64,000 bases of DNA from contig NZ_JAVHZV010000023.1 in assembly GCF_031119625.1 (NCBI RefSeq), forward strand, positions 289,981-353,980. The letters are read 5' to 3'. The notes beneath the pieces were generated by a model. It had not been told where the DNA came from. It searched no databases and saw only the letters and a program-made list of their open reading frames with translations. This stretch comes from Pseudomonas sp. G34. Lineage in GTDB: Bacteria > Pseudomonadota > Gammaproteobacteria > Pseudomonadales > Pseudomonadaceae. The position numbers and the translations under genes were made by a program. The stretch's first letter is position 1. Each line of letters opens with the position of its first letter. This document shows positions 28,692 through 37,985 of this stretch, piece after piece.

Positions 28692-30430
28692 TGAAGCTCG
28701 AGGGGGCTCTGTACCCATGGCGCTTCCGCCTGGTCATGCTGCTGCTGGCGCTGATGGTCGCGGCCATTGCGGCGCGTATCTTCGAACTGCATGTGTTCGA
28801 CCATGACTTCCTCAAGGCCCATGGCGACGCGCGCAGCGTGCGGCACATTCCCATTCCGGCGCACCGTGGCCTGATCACCGACCGTAACGGCGAGCCGCTG
28901 GCGGTCAGTACCCCGGTCACCACGCTGTGGGCCAACGGCAAGGAGCTGCAGGCCGGCAAGGCACAGTGGCCGGTGCTGGCAGCGGCCCTAGGCCAGGAGC
29001 CGAATGCCTTCGCTCAACGTCTGCAGGCCAACGCCGAGCGCGAATTCATGTACCTGGTGCGCGGCCTGACCCCCGAGCAGGGCCAGCGGGTGCTCGATCT
29101 CAAGGTGCCGGGCGTCTACTCCATCGAGGAGTTTCGGCGTTTCTACCCGGCGGGCGAAGTGACCGCCCATATGGTCGGCTTCACCGACATCGACGACCGC
29201 GGCCGCGAAGGCGTCGAGCTGGCGTTCGAGGACTGGCTGGCCGGCGTACCCGGCAAGCGCCAGGTGCTCAAGGATCGCCGCGGCCGCCTGATCCGTGACG
29301 TCCAGGTGACCCAGAACGCCAAGGCTGGCAAGGCGCTGGCGCTGTCCATCGACCTGCGCCTGCAGTACCTGGCGCACCGTGAGCTGCGTAACGCGCTGGT
29401 CGAGTTCGGTGCCAAGGCCGGCAGCCTGGTGATGGTCGACGTGAAGACCGGTGAAATCCTCGCCATGGTCAATCAGCCGACCTACAACCCGAACAACCGT
29501 CGCAACCTGCAGCCGGCGGCCATGCGTAACCGCGCGATGATCGACGTGTTCGAGCCCGGCTCGACCATGAAGCCGTTCTCCATGAGCGCCGCGCTGGAGA
29601 CCGGGCGCTGGAAGCCGACCGACAAGGTCGATGTGCAGGGCGGTACCCTGCAGATCGGCCGTTACACCATCAGGGACGTGTCCCGTGCGCCGGATGGCGT
29701 GCTCGACCTGACCGGCATCCTCATCAAGTCCAGTAACGTCGGCATGAGCAAGGTCGCCTTCGACATTGGCGGCGCGGCTATTTATGACGTGATGCAGCAA
29801 GTCGGTCTGGGCCAGGACACCGGCCTGAGTTTCCCGGGCGAGCGGGTTGGCAATCTGCCCAACCACCGTGAGTGGCGCAAGGCGGAAACCGCCACGCTGT
29901 CCTACGGTTACGGCCTGTCGGTCACCGCGGTACAACTGGCCCACGCCTATGCCGTGCTCGGCAACGGCGGGCGCAGCGTGCCGATGTCGCTGACGCGTAC
30001 CGACCGCGTGCGCGACAGCGTGCAGGTGATTCCCGAAGATGTCGCCCATACCGTGCAAGGCATGCTGCAGCAGGTTATCGAAGCGCCGGGCGGGGTTTTC
30101 CGTGCCCAGGTGCCGGGTTATCACGTGGCCGGCAAGAGCGGCACCGCGCGCAAGACCGCTTCCGGTACCAAGGGCTACCAGGCCAATGCCTACCGCTCGC
30201 TGTTCGCCGGCTTCGCGCCGGCGAGCAACCCGCGCATCGCGATTGCCGTGGTCATCGACGAACCGAGCAAGAGCGGCTACTACGGCGGCCTGGTGTCGGC
30301 CCCGGTATTCAGCCGTGTCATGGCGGGCGGCCTGCGCCTGATGAACATCACCCCGGACAACCTGCCCGAGACCACGGCAGCGCAAGTCGATGCGCCGGCA
30401 GCGGCCACCCATAATGGAGGGCGCGGCTGA
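28688..30430 (+). CDS. ftsI: Septal peptidoglycan transpeptidase FtsI (PBP3)
   Basis: A 580-residue class B penicillin-binding protein that crosslinks septal peptidoglycan. A short cytoplasmic tail and one membrane helix (about 13-33) precede the dimerisation/pedestal domain. The transpeptidase domain has nucleophile Ser292 in STMK (292-295), Ser348 in SSN and KSGT at 483-486, positions close to those of P. aeruginosa PBP3, the main beta-lactam target. The ATG chosen overlaps ftsL by four bases. The ftsI stop shares a base with the murE start. Confidence 0.98.
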   Translation: MMKLEGALYPWRFRLVMLLLALMVAAIAARIFELHVFDHDFLKAHGDARSVRHIPIPAHRGLITDRNGEPLAVSTPVTTLWANGKELQAGKAQWPVLAAALGQEPNAFAQRLQANAEREFMYLVRGLTPEQGQRVLDLKVPGVYSIEEFRRFYPAGEVTAHMVGFTDIDDRGREGVELAFEDWLAGVPGKRQVLKDRRGRLIRDVQVTQNAKAGKALALSIDLRLQYLAHRELRNALVEFGAKAGSLVMVDVKTGEILAMVNQPTYNPNNRRNLQPAAMRNRAMIDVFEPGSTMKPFSMSAALETGRWKPTDKVDVQGGTLQIGRYTIRDVSRAPDGVLDLTGILIKSSNVGMSKVAFDIGGAAIYDVMQQVGLGQDTGLSFPGERVGNLPNHREWRKAETATLSYGYGLSVTAVQLAHAYAVLGNGGRSVPMSLTRTDRVRDSVQVIPEDVAHTVQGMLQQVIEAPGGVFRAQVPGYHVAGKSGTARKTASGTKGYQANAYRSLFAGFAPASNPRIAIAVVIDEPSKSGYYGGLVSAPVFSRVMAGGLRLMNITPDNLPETTAAQVDAPAAATHNGGRG

Positions 30431-31893
30431 TGCCCATGCCATTGAATCAGTTGTTGCCTCAGGCAAGCAGCGGCGTGCTGATCCGCGAGCTGACCCTCGA
30501 TAGCCGCCAGGTGCGCCCTGGCGATCTGTTCCTGGCCGTGCCCGGCACTCGCCAGGATGGCCGCGTGCACATTGCCGATGCGATTTTCCGTGGTGCCGCC
30601 GCGGTTGCCTTCGAGGTCGACGGCGCGTTGCCGATGGCCGCCGAAAGCGCCGAACTGGTGGCCATCAAAGGCCTGGCCGGCCAGCTGTCGGCCATCGCCG
30701 GGCGCTTCTATGGCGAGCCAAGCCGCGGCCTGCACATGGTCGGCATCACCGGCACCAACGGCAAGACCAGCGTCAGCCAGCTGCTGGCCCAGGCCCTGGA
30801 TCTGCTCGGCGAGCGGTGCGGCATCGTCGGTACCCTCGGCAACGGCTTCTATGGCGCGCTGGCTCAGGGCCTGCACACCACGCCGGATCCGATCGGCGTG
30901 CAGGCGACCCTGGCCGGCCTGAAGAAGGACGGCGCGCGCGCGATCGCCATGGAGGTTTCGTCCCATGGCCTGCACCAGGGGCGGGTTGCCGCGCTGGATT
31001 TCGACGTGGCGGTGTTCACCAACCTGTCGCGCGATCACCTCGATTATCACGGCTCGATGGAGGCCTATCAGGCGGCCAAGGCTGCGCTGTTCGCCTGGCC
31101 GAGCCTGCGTGCCCGGGTCATCAATCTGGACGATGCGACTGGCCGCCAGCTGGCTGCCCAGGAGCGCGATTCGCGTCTGATCGGTTACAGCCTGCAAGAC
31201 CAGAGCGCCTACCTGTTCTGCCGCGACATTCATTTCGATGACCAGGGCGTGCGCGCCACGCTGGTCACTCCGCGTGGCGAAGGCAGCCTGCGCAGCTCGC
31301 TGCTGGGCCGCTTCAACCTCAGCAACCTGCTGGCGGTGGTCGGTGCCCTGGTGGCCATGGATTACCCGCTGGACGAAATTCTCAAGGCGCTGCCGCGTCT
31401 GCATGGGCCGATTGGCCGTATGCAACGTCTGGGTGGCCAGCAGGCGCCGCTGGTGGTGGTCGACTATGCCCACACCCCGGACGCGCTGGAGCAGGTTCTG
31501 AGTGCGCTGCGCCCCCACGTGACCGGCCGCCTGCTGTGCCTGTTCGGCTGCGGTGGCGACCGTGATCGCGGCAAGCGCCCGCTGATGGCCGAAGTGGTCG
31601 AGCGCCTCGCCGACGCCGCGCTGGTCACCGACGACAACCCGCGTAGCGAAGCGCCACGGCAAATCTTCGACGATATCCGCGAAGGCTTCCGTAACGCTGA
31701 GCAGGTGCGCTTCGTACATGGCCGCGGCAAGGCCATCGCCCAGCTGATCGGCGAGGCCCAGGTTGGCGATGTGGTGGTGCTGGCCGGCAAGGGCCATGAG
31801 GATTACCAGGAAATCGACGGCGTGCGTCAGCCGTTCTCCGATCTGCAGGAAGCCGGTCGCGCACTGGCAGCATGGGAGGCGGCACATGCTTAA
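30430..31893 (+). CDS. murE: UDP-MurNAc-L-Ala-D-Glu:meso-diaminopimelate ligase
   Basis: A 487-residue Mur ligase that adds the third peptide residue to the cytoplasmic precursor. The ATP loop is GITGTNGKTSVSQ (106-118). DDNPRSE near residue 403 is the DNPR signature of meso-diaminopimelate-adding enzymes, so the peptidoglycan is the Gram-negative type. TGATG overlap with ftsI and eight-base overlap with murF indicate tight coupling. Confidence 0.98.
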   Translation: MPMPLNQLLPQASSGVLIRELTLDSRQVRPGDLFLAVPGTRQDGRVHIADAIFRGAAAVAFEVDGALPMAAESAELVAIKGLAGQLSAIAGRFYGEPSRGLHMVGITGTNGKTSVSQLLAQALDLLGERCGIVGTLGNGFYGALAQGLHTTPDPIGVQATLAGLKKDGARAIAMEVSSHGLHQGRVAALDFDVAVFTNLSRDHLDYHGSMEAYQAAKAALFAWPSLRARVINLDDATGRQLAAQERDSRLIGYSLQDQSAYLFCRDIHFDDQGVRATLVTPRGEGSLRSSLLGRFNLSNLLAVVGALVAMDYPLDEILKALPRLHGPIGRMQRLGGQQAPLVVVDYAHTPDALEQVLSALRPHVTGRLLCLFGCGGDRDRGKRPLMAEVVERLADAALVTDDNPRSEAPRQIFDDIREGFRNAEQVRFVHGRGKAIAQLIGEAQVGDVVVLAGKGHEDYQEIDGVRQPFSDLQEAGRALAAWEAAHA

Positions 31894-33265
31894 GGCATTG
31901 CGGTTGAGCGAAGTGGCCGGCGCCCTGAATGGTCGCCTGGTCGGCGAGGATCGTGCCTTCGCGGCCGTCAGCACCGACAGCCGCAGCATCGTGCCTGGCC
32001 AGTTGTTCGTTGCCCTCAGCGGCCCGCGTTTCGATGGCCATGACTATCTGGCCCAGGTCGCCGCCAAAGGCGCCGTTGCCGCACTGGTGGCGCGTGAGGT
32101 CGCGGATGTCGACCTGCCGCAACTGGTCGTTGCCGATACCACCCTGGCCCTTGGTCAGCTGGGCGCGCTCAACCGCCAGGCCTACGGCGGCCTGCTGGCC
32201 GCAGTGACCGGCTCCAGCGGCAAGACCACCGTCAAGGAAATGCTCGCTGCCATCCTGCGCGCCTCGTGCGCCGAGGATGGCGGCGCCGTATTGGCGACCC
32301 GCGGCAACCTGAACAATCAGCTGGGCGTTCCGCTGACCCTGCTGGAGTTGGCGCCCGAGCACACCGGCGCGGTCATCGAGCTGGGCGCTTCGGGTATCGG
32401 CGAAATCGCTTATACCGTCAGCCTCACCAAACCGCAGGTGGCGATCATCACCAATGCCGGCAACGCCCACGTGGGCGAGTTCGGCGGCCCCGAGAACATC
32501 GTGCTGGCCAAGGGCGAGATCATCGAAGGCTTGAGCGATGGCGGCGTTGCCGTGCTCAACCGCGATGACCTGGCGTTCGAGCGTTGGGTCAAGCGTGCTG
32601 CCGGTCGCCGCGTACTGAGCTTTGCCCTGCGCGACAGCCGCGCCGACTTCCATGCCCTCGAGCTGAGCCGCGATCCGCGTGGCTGCCCGGCGTTCACGCT
32701 GTTCTGCCACGAAGGCCAGGCCCGCGTGCAACTCAATCTGCTCGGTGAGCACAACGTGGCCAACGCGCTGGCCGCCGCTGCGGCGGCTCACGCCCTGGCG
32801 GTGCCGCTGGTGGCCATCAAGAACGGTCTGGAAAGCCTGCTGCCGGTCAAGGGCCGTGCCGTGGCGCAACTGGCGCGCAACGGCGCCCGGGTGATCGACG
32901 ATACCTATAACGCCAACCCCGCTTCGATCTGCGCCGCCATCGACATCCTCGCCGGTTTCTCCGGCCGCAAGGTGTTGGTGCTGGGCGATATCGGCGAGCT
33001 GGGTGCCTGGTCGGAGCAGGGCCACCGCGACGTTGGCGAATACGCGATTGGCAAGGCCGACGTGCTGTATGCAGTCGGCCCGCAAATGAAACATGCCGTA
33101 CAGGCCTTTGGCGCCGGTGGCCGGCACTTCGCCGACCAGGCCGCGCTGATCGACGCGGTACGCGCCGAGCCCGGCGACAGCACCATTCTAATTAAAGGTT
33201 CACGCAGCGCCGCGATGGAAAATGTCGTCGCCGCGCTGTGTGGCGACAGTGGGGAGAGTCACTAA
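31886..33265 (+). CDS. murF: UDP-MurNAc-tripeptide:D-alanyl-D-alanine ligase
   Basis: A 459-residue Mur ligase that adds D-Ala-D-Ala to complete the UDP-MurNAc-pentapeptide. The ATP loop is TGSSGKTTVKEML near residue 108. The ligase-family NNQLGVPLTLL and the C-terminal DDTYNANPASICAAI are present. I start at the ATG of MLKALRLSEVAGALNG inside the murE 3' end. mraY begins immediately after its stop, with no gap. Confidence 0.98.
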   Translation: MLKALRLSEVAGALNGRLVGEDRAFAAVSTDSRSIVPGQLFVALSGPRFDGHDYLAQVAAKGAVAALVAREVADVDLPQLVVADTTLALGQLGALNRQAYGGLLAAVTGSSGKTTVKEMLAAILRASCAEDGGAVLATRGNLNNQLGVPLTLLELAPEHTGAVIELGASGIGEIAYTVSLTKPQVAIITNAGNAHVGEFGGPENIVLAKGEIIEGLSDGGVAVLNRDDLAFERWVKRAAGRRVLSFALRDSRADFHALELSRDPRGCPAFTLFCHEGQARVQLNLLGEHNVANALAAAAAAHALAVPLVAIKNGLESLLPVKGRAVAQLARNGARVIDDTYNANPASICAAIDILAGFSGRKVLVLGDIGELGAWSEQGHRDVGEYAIGKADVLYAVGPQMKHAVQAFGAGGRHFADQAALIDAVRAEPGDSTILIKGSRSAAMENVVAALCGDSGESH

Positions 33266-34348
33266 ATGCTGCTGCTGCTGGCAGAGTATCTGCAACAGTT
33301 CCATAAGGGCTTCGCGGTCTTCCAGTACCTGACCCTGCGCGGGATTCTCGGTGTGCTGACGGCGCTCGCGCTGGCGCTGTTCCTCGGCCCGTGGATGATC
33401 CGTACCCTGCAGATCCGCCAGATCGGCCAGGCCGTGCGCAACGACGGCCCGCAATCGCACCTGTCCAAGAAGGGCACGCCGACCATGGGGGGCGCGCTGA
33501 TCCTCTCGGCCATTGCGATCAGCACCCTGCTGTGGGCCGACCTGAGCAACCGCTACGTATGGGTGGTGCTGATCGTCACCCTGCTGTTCGGCGCCATCGG
33601 CTGGGTCGACGACTACCGCAAGGTGATCGAGAAGAATTCGCGCGGCCTGCCGAGCCGCTGGAAGTACTTCTGGCAGTCGGTGTTCGGTATCGGTGCGGCC
33701 ACCTTCCTTTATATGACTGCGCAGACGCCGATCGAAACCACCCTGATCGTGCCGCTGCTCAAGGATGTCAGCATTCCCCTGGGCATCGGTTTCGTGGTGC
33801 TGACCTATTTCGTGATCGTCGGCTCCAGCAACGCGGTGAACCTGACCGACGGCCTCGACGGCCTGGCGATCCTGCCCACCGTGATGGTCGGTGGCGCCCT
33901 GGGCATCTTCTGCTACCTGTCGGGCAACGTGAATTTCTCCGAGTACCTGCTGATTCCTTACGTGCCGGGTGCCGGCGAGCTGATCGTGTTCTGCGGCGCG
34001 CTGATCGGCGCCGGCCTGGGTTTCCTGTGGTTCAACACCTACCCGGCGCAGGTGTTCATGGGCGACGTCGGTGCGCTGGCACTGGGCGCCGCGCTGGGCA
34101 CCATCGCCGTGATCGTGCGCCAGGAGATCGTGCTGTTCATCATGGGCGGCGTGTTCGTCATGGAAACCCTGTCGGTGATCATCCAGGTCGCCAGCTTCAA
34201 GCTGACCGGCAAGCGGGTGTTCCGCATGGCACCGATTCACCACCATTTCGAGTTGAAGGGTTGGCCCGAACCACGGGTCATCGTTCGTTTCTGGATCATC
34301 ACCGTGATTCTGGTGTTGATCGGCCTCGCTACTTTGAAACTGCGTTGA
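33266..34348 (+). CDS. mraY: Phospho-MurNAc-pentapeptide translocase
   Basis: A 360-residue polytopic membrane enzyme with about ten helices that transfers phospho-MurNAc-pentapeptide to undecaprenyl phosphate, making lipid I. Family motifs: KKGTPTMGGALIL, GWVDDYRK, NLTDGLDGLAI and the cytoplasmic HHHFELKGWPEPRVIVRFW segment. It follows murF directly and precedes murD by seven bases. Confidence 0.98.
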   Translation: MLLLLAEYLQQFHKGFAVFQYLTLRGILGVLTALALALFLGPWMIRTLQIRQIGQAVRNDGPQSHLSKKGTPTMGGALILSAIAISTLLWADLSNRYVWVVLIVTLLFGAIGWVDDYRKVIEKNSRGLPSRWKYFWQSVFGIGAATFLYMTAQTPIETTLIVPLLKDVSIPLGIGFVVLTYFVIVGSSNAVNLTDGLDGLAILPTVMVGGALGIFCYLSGNVNFSEYLLIPYVPGAGELIVFCGALIGAGLGFLWFNTYPAQVFMGDVGALALGAALGTIAVIVRQEIVLFIMGGVFVMETLSVIIQVASFKLTGKRVFRMAPIHHHFELKGWPEPRVIVRFWIITVILVLIGLATLKLR

Positions 34349-34355
34349 GGAGAGC

Positions 34356-35702
34356 ATGAGCCTGATCGCTTCCGACCAATTCCGCATCGTTGTCGGCCTC
34401 GGCAAGAGCGGCATGTCCCTGGTGCGCTACCTCGCGCGCCAGCGCGTGCGCTTTGCCGTGGTCGACACCCGTGCCAATCCGCCGGAGCTGAGTACCTTGC
34501 GTGAACAGTTCCCGCAGGTCGAAGTGCGTTGTGGCGAGCTGGACGTGGAGTTCCTCGGTCGCGCCAGTGAACTGCTGATCAGCCCCGGCCTGGCCGTGGC
34601 CACCCCGGCCCTGCAGGAAGCGGCCCGGCGCGGCGCCAAGCTGTCCGGCGACATCGACCTGTTCGCCCGCGAAGCGAAAGCGCCGATCGTCGCCATCACC
34701 GGTTCCAACGCCAAGAGCACCGTGACCACCCTGGTTGGCGAGATGGCCGCAGCGGCCGGTCGCAAGGTCGCCGTGGGCGGCAACCTCGGCACGCCGGCAC
34801 TGGATCTGCTGGCCGATGACGTCGAGCTGTACGTGATCGAGCTGTCCAGCTTCCAGCTGGAGACCACCGAGCTGCTCAACGCTGAAGTGGCCACCTGCCT
34901 GAACGTCAGCGAAGACCATATGGATCGCTACGCCGACCTGCCGGCCTATCACCTGGCCAAGCACCGCATCTTCCGCGGCGCGCGGCAGGTGGTGGTGAAC
35001 CGTGACGATCCGCTGTCGCGGCCGATGATCGCCGACCAGGTACCGTGCTGGAGCTTTGGCCTCGGCAAGCCGGACTTCAAGCGCTTCGGCCTGCTCGAGG
35101 AAAACGGCGAGAAATACCTGGCCTATCAGTTCGAGGCGCTGCTGCCGGTGCGCGAGCTGAAGGTGCGGGGCGCGCACAATCAGTCCAACGCCCTGGCGGC
35201 GCTGGCGCTCGGTCACGCCGTGGGCCTGCCGATGGCGGCCATGCTCGATACCCTCAAGGCCTTCACCGGCTTGGCGCATCGCTGCCAGTGGGTCGGCGAA
35301 CGCGCCGGGGTGAGCTACTACGACGACTCCAAGGCCACCAATGTCGGTGCCGCCCTGGCGGCCATCGAAGGCCTGGGTACCGATATCGCCGGCAAGCTGG
35401 TGCTGATCGCCGGTGGCGACGGAAAGGGCGCCGACTTCTCCAGCCTGCGCAAGCCGGTGGCGGCCCATTGCCGCGCGGTGGTGCTGCTCGGCCGTGACGC
35501 CGACAAGCTGGCTGCGGTGCTCGACGGGGCCGTGGAGATCCTGCGTGTCGACAGCCTGCAGGCGGCGGTCGAGCAATCCGCTGCCATTGCCCAGAGCGGC
35601 GACGCGGTGCTGCTGTCGCCGGCCTGCGCGAGCCTGGACATGTTCAAGAACTTCGAAGAACGCGGGCGCCTGTTCGCCCAGGCCGTGGAGGCGCTCGTCT
35701 GA
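34356..35702 (+). CDS. murD: UDP-MurNAc-L-alanine:D-glutamate ligase
   Basis: A 448-residue Mur ligase that adds D-glutamate as the second peptide residue. The N-terminal nucleotide-fold (VVGLGKSGMSLVRYL), ATP loop ITGSNAKSTVTTL near 112, and C-terminal YYDDSKATNVGAALAA are intact. The P-loop reads SNAKST rather than the common TNGKST, a variation also seen in other pseudomonads as far as I recall. It shares one base with the ftsW start. Confidence 0.97.
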   Translation: MSLIASDQFRIVVGLGKSGMSLVRYLARQRVRFAVVDTRANPPELSTLREQFPQVEVRCGELDVEFLGRASELLISPGLAVATPALQEAARRGAKLSGDIDLFAREAKAPIVAITGSNAKSTVTTLVGEMAAAAGRKVAVGGNLGTPALDLLADDVELYVIELSSFQLETTELLNAEVATCLNVSEDHMDRYADLPAYHLAKHRIFRGARQVVVNRDDPLSRPMIADQVPCWSFGLGKPDFKRFGLLEENGEKYLAYQFEALLPVRELKVRGAHNQSNALAALALGHAVGLPMAAMLDTLKAFTGLAHRCQWVGERAGVSYYDDSKATNVGAALAAIEGLGTDIAGKLVLIAGGDGKGADFSSLRKPVAAHCRAVVLLGRDADKLAAVLDGAVEILRVDSLQAAVEQSAAIAQSGDAVLLSPACASLDMFKNFEERGRLFAQAVEALV

Positions 35703-36925
35703 TGCTGTCCTTCCTGCGCCCTTATCCGTCCCCGCTGTTCGGCCGCCGTCGTGGCCTGGACATGGACTTCCCGATGCTCGCCGGCTGCCTGGCATTGCTC
35801 GGCCTCGGCCTGGTGATGATTTCGTCGGCGTCCACCGAGGTGGCGGCGGTGAACACCGGCAGCCCGCTGTACTACATGATCCGCCATCTGGTGTACCTGG
35901 CCATTGGCCTGGGCGCTGCCGGCGTGGTGCTGATGATTCCGCTGGCCACCTGGCAGCGCCACAGCTGGTTGCTGCTGCTGGTTGCCGTCGCCCTGCTGGT
36001 ACTGGTGCTGCTGCCCGGCATCGGCCGCGAGGTCAACGGTGCCAAACGCTGGATCGGTTTCGGTGCGTTCAACATTCAGCCTTCGGAGATCGCCAAGGTC
36101 TTCGTGGTGCTCTATCTGGCCGGCTACCTGGTACGTCGTCAGGAAGAAGTGCGCGAGAGCTGGGCGGGCTTCTTCAAACCGTTCGTGGTGCTGCTGCCGA
36201 TGGCCTTCCTGCTGCTGCTCGAGCCCGACTTCGGCGCCACGGTGGTGATGATGGGCGCGGCCATGGCCATGCTGTTTCTCGGCGGTGTCGGCCTGTTCCG
36301 CTTCCTGCTTATGGTGGCCCTGGCGGTCGGTGCGGTATTCGTTCTGGTGCAGAGCCAGGAGTATCGCCTGCAGCGTCTGATCACCTTTACCGATCCCTGG
36401 GCCGACCAATACGGCTCCGGCTACCAGCTGACCCAGGCGCTGATCGCCTTCGGGCGTGGCGAGTGGCTGGGCGTCGGCCTGGGCAACAGCATCCAGAAGC
36501 AGTTCTATCTGCCGGAAGCGCACACCGACTTCGTGTTCTCGGTACTGGCCGAAGAGCTGGGGCTGGTCGGCGCGCTGCTCACCGTGGGCCTGTTCGTGTT
36601 CGTCAGCGTGCGTGCCCTGTATATCGGCCTGTGGGCAGAGAAGGCCAAGCAGTACTTCTCCGCGTACGTGGCCTTCGGCCTGGGCTTCCTGTGGATCGGC
36701 CAGTTCCTGATCAACATCGGCGTGAATATCGGGCTGCTGCCCACCAAGGGCCTGACCCTGCCGTTCCTCAGCTACGGCGGCAGCTCCCTGGTGATCTGCT
36801 GCGTCAGCCTGGCGCTGCTGCTGCGTATCGAGTGGGAAACGCGCAACGGCCTGGGCAACGAGGATATCGAGTTCGACGAGGCCGACTTCCCCGAGCCCGA
36901 GCGGGAGGTGCAGCATGGCCGGTAA
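35702..36925 (+). CDS. ftsW: Septal peptidoglycan polymerase FtsW (SEDS)
   Basis: A 407-residue SEDS-family glycosyltransferase with about ten transmembrane helices. It polymerises lipid II at the septum together with FtsI. Visible motifs: GAKRWIGFGAFNIQPSEIAK, LLEPDFGATVVM, the large periplasmic loop with GSGYQLTQALIAFGRG and AHTDFVFSVLAEELG, and the C-terminal LPFLSYGGSSLV. It overlaps murG by 11 bases. Confidence 0.97.
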   Translation: MLSFLRPYPSPLFGRRRGLDMDFPMLAGCLALLGLGLVMISSASTEVAAVNTGSPLYYMIRHLVYLAIGLGAAGVVLMIPLATWQRHSWLLLLVAVALLVLVLLPGIGREVNGAKRWIGFGAFNIQPSEIAKVFVVLYLAGYLVRRQEEVRESWAGFFKPFVVLLPMAFLLLLEPDFGATVVMMGAAMAMLFLGGVGLFRFLLMVALAVGAVFVLVQSQEYRLQRLITFTDPWADQYGSGYQLTQALIAFGRGEWLGVGLGNSIQKQFYLPEAHTDFVFSVLAEELGLVGALLTVGLFVFVSVRALYIGLWAEKAKQYFSAYVAFGLGFLWIGQFLINIGVNIGLLPTKGLTLPFLSYGGSSLVICCVSLALLLRIEWETRNGLGNEDIEFDEADFPEPEREVQHGR

Positions 36926-37985
36926 CGTACTGATCATGGCGGGTGGCACCGGTGGCCATGTGTTCCCGGCCCTGGCCTGTGCCCGTGAGTTCCAGGCGCG
37001 CGGCTACCGGGTGCACTGGCTGGGCACGCCGCGGGGCATCGAGAACGAGCTAGTCCCGGCTGCCGGCCTGCCGCTGCACCTGATCAACGTCAGTGGCCTG
37101 CGCGGCAAGGGCAAGCTGTCGCTGCTCAAGGCGCCGCTGCAACTGCTCAGGGCGCTGTTCCAGGCGCGCAAGGTGGTGCGTGAGCTGCAGCCGGTCTGCG
37201 TGCTCGGCATGGGCGGCTACGTGACCGGCCCGGGCGGCCTGGCAGCCAGGCTGGCCGGCGTGCCGCTGATCATTCACGAACAGAATGCCGTGGCCGGTAC
37301 CGCCAATCGCAGCCTGGTGGCATTCGCCAGCCGGGTCTGCGAGGCTTTCCCCGACACCTTCGCCGCGTCGGACAAGCGTCGCACCACCGGCAACCCGGTG
37401 CGTGAGGAGCTGTTCCTGGAAACCCCGCGCGATTCGCTGACCGGCCGTCGGCCGCGCCTGTTGATCCTGGGCGGCAGCCTGGGTGCCGAGCCATTGAACA
37501 AATTGCTGCCAGAGGCGCTGGCGCAGGTATCTGCCCAATTGCGCCCGGAAGTCTTCCACCAGGCCGGCAAGCAACACGCCGAGGTGACCGGCGAACGATA
37601 CAGCGCTGCGGGCGTCGAAGCGCAGGTCGCCCCATTCATCAGCGACATGGCCCGCGCCTACGCCTGGGCCGACCTGGTGGTCTGCCGCTCCGGCGCGCTG
37701 ACCGTCAGCGAACTGGCTGCCGCCGGCCTGCCGGCTTTCCTGGTGCCGTTGCCCCACGCGATCGATGACCACCAGACGCGCAATGCCAGCTATCTCGCGA
37801 AGGACGGTGCTGCCGTTCTTCTGCCACAACGCTCCACTGACGCTGCCGATCTTGCAGCGCAGCTGACCGAGGTCTTGATGCACCCCGAACGACTCAAACA
37901 AATGGCCAGCACTGCACGTCGCCTGGCCAAGCCCGATGCTACCCGTACCGTCGTCGATGTATGTCTGGAGGTGGCCCGTGGCTAA
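36915..37985 (+). CDS. murG: UDP-GlcNAc:lipid I N-acetylglucosamine transferase
   Basis: A 356-residue GT28 glycosyltransferase at the inner face of the membrane that adds GlcNAc to lipid I, making lipid II. N-terminal GGTGGHVFPALA, the membrane-associated basic patch near 75-100, LILGGSLGAEPLN, and the donor-binding CRSGALTVSELAAAGLPA are present. It overlaps ftsW and, by eight bases, murC. Confidence 0.98.
   Translation: MAGNVLIMAGGTGGHVFPALACAREFQARGYRVHWLGTPRGIENELVPAAGLPLHLINVSGLRGKGKLSLLKAPLQLLRALFQARKVVRELQPVCVLGMGGYVTGPGGLAARLAGVPLIIHEQNAVAGTANRSLVAFASRVCEAFPDTFAASDKRRTTGNPVREELFLETPRDSLTGRRPRLLILGGSLGAEPLNKLLPEALAQVSAQLRPEVFHQAGKQHAEVTGERYSAAGVEAQVAPFISDMARAYAWADLVVCRSGALTVSELAAAGLPAFLVPLPHAIDDHQTRNASYLAKDGAAVLLPQRSTDAADLAAQLTEVLMHPERLKQMASTARRLAKPDATRTVVDVCLEVARG

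Noticed and set aside
34356..35702. SNAKST in the MurD P-loop as a possible defect
   Set aside because: The change keeps the Lys-Ser/Thr needed for ATP binding, and the rest of the enzyme is complete within a full mur set.
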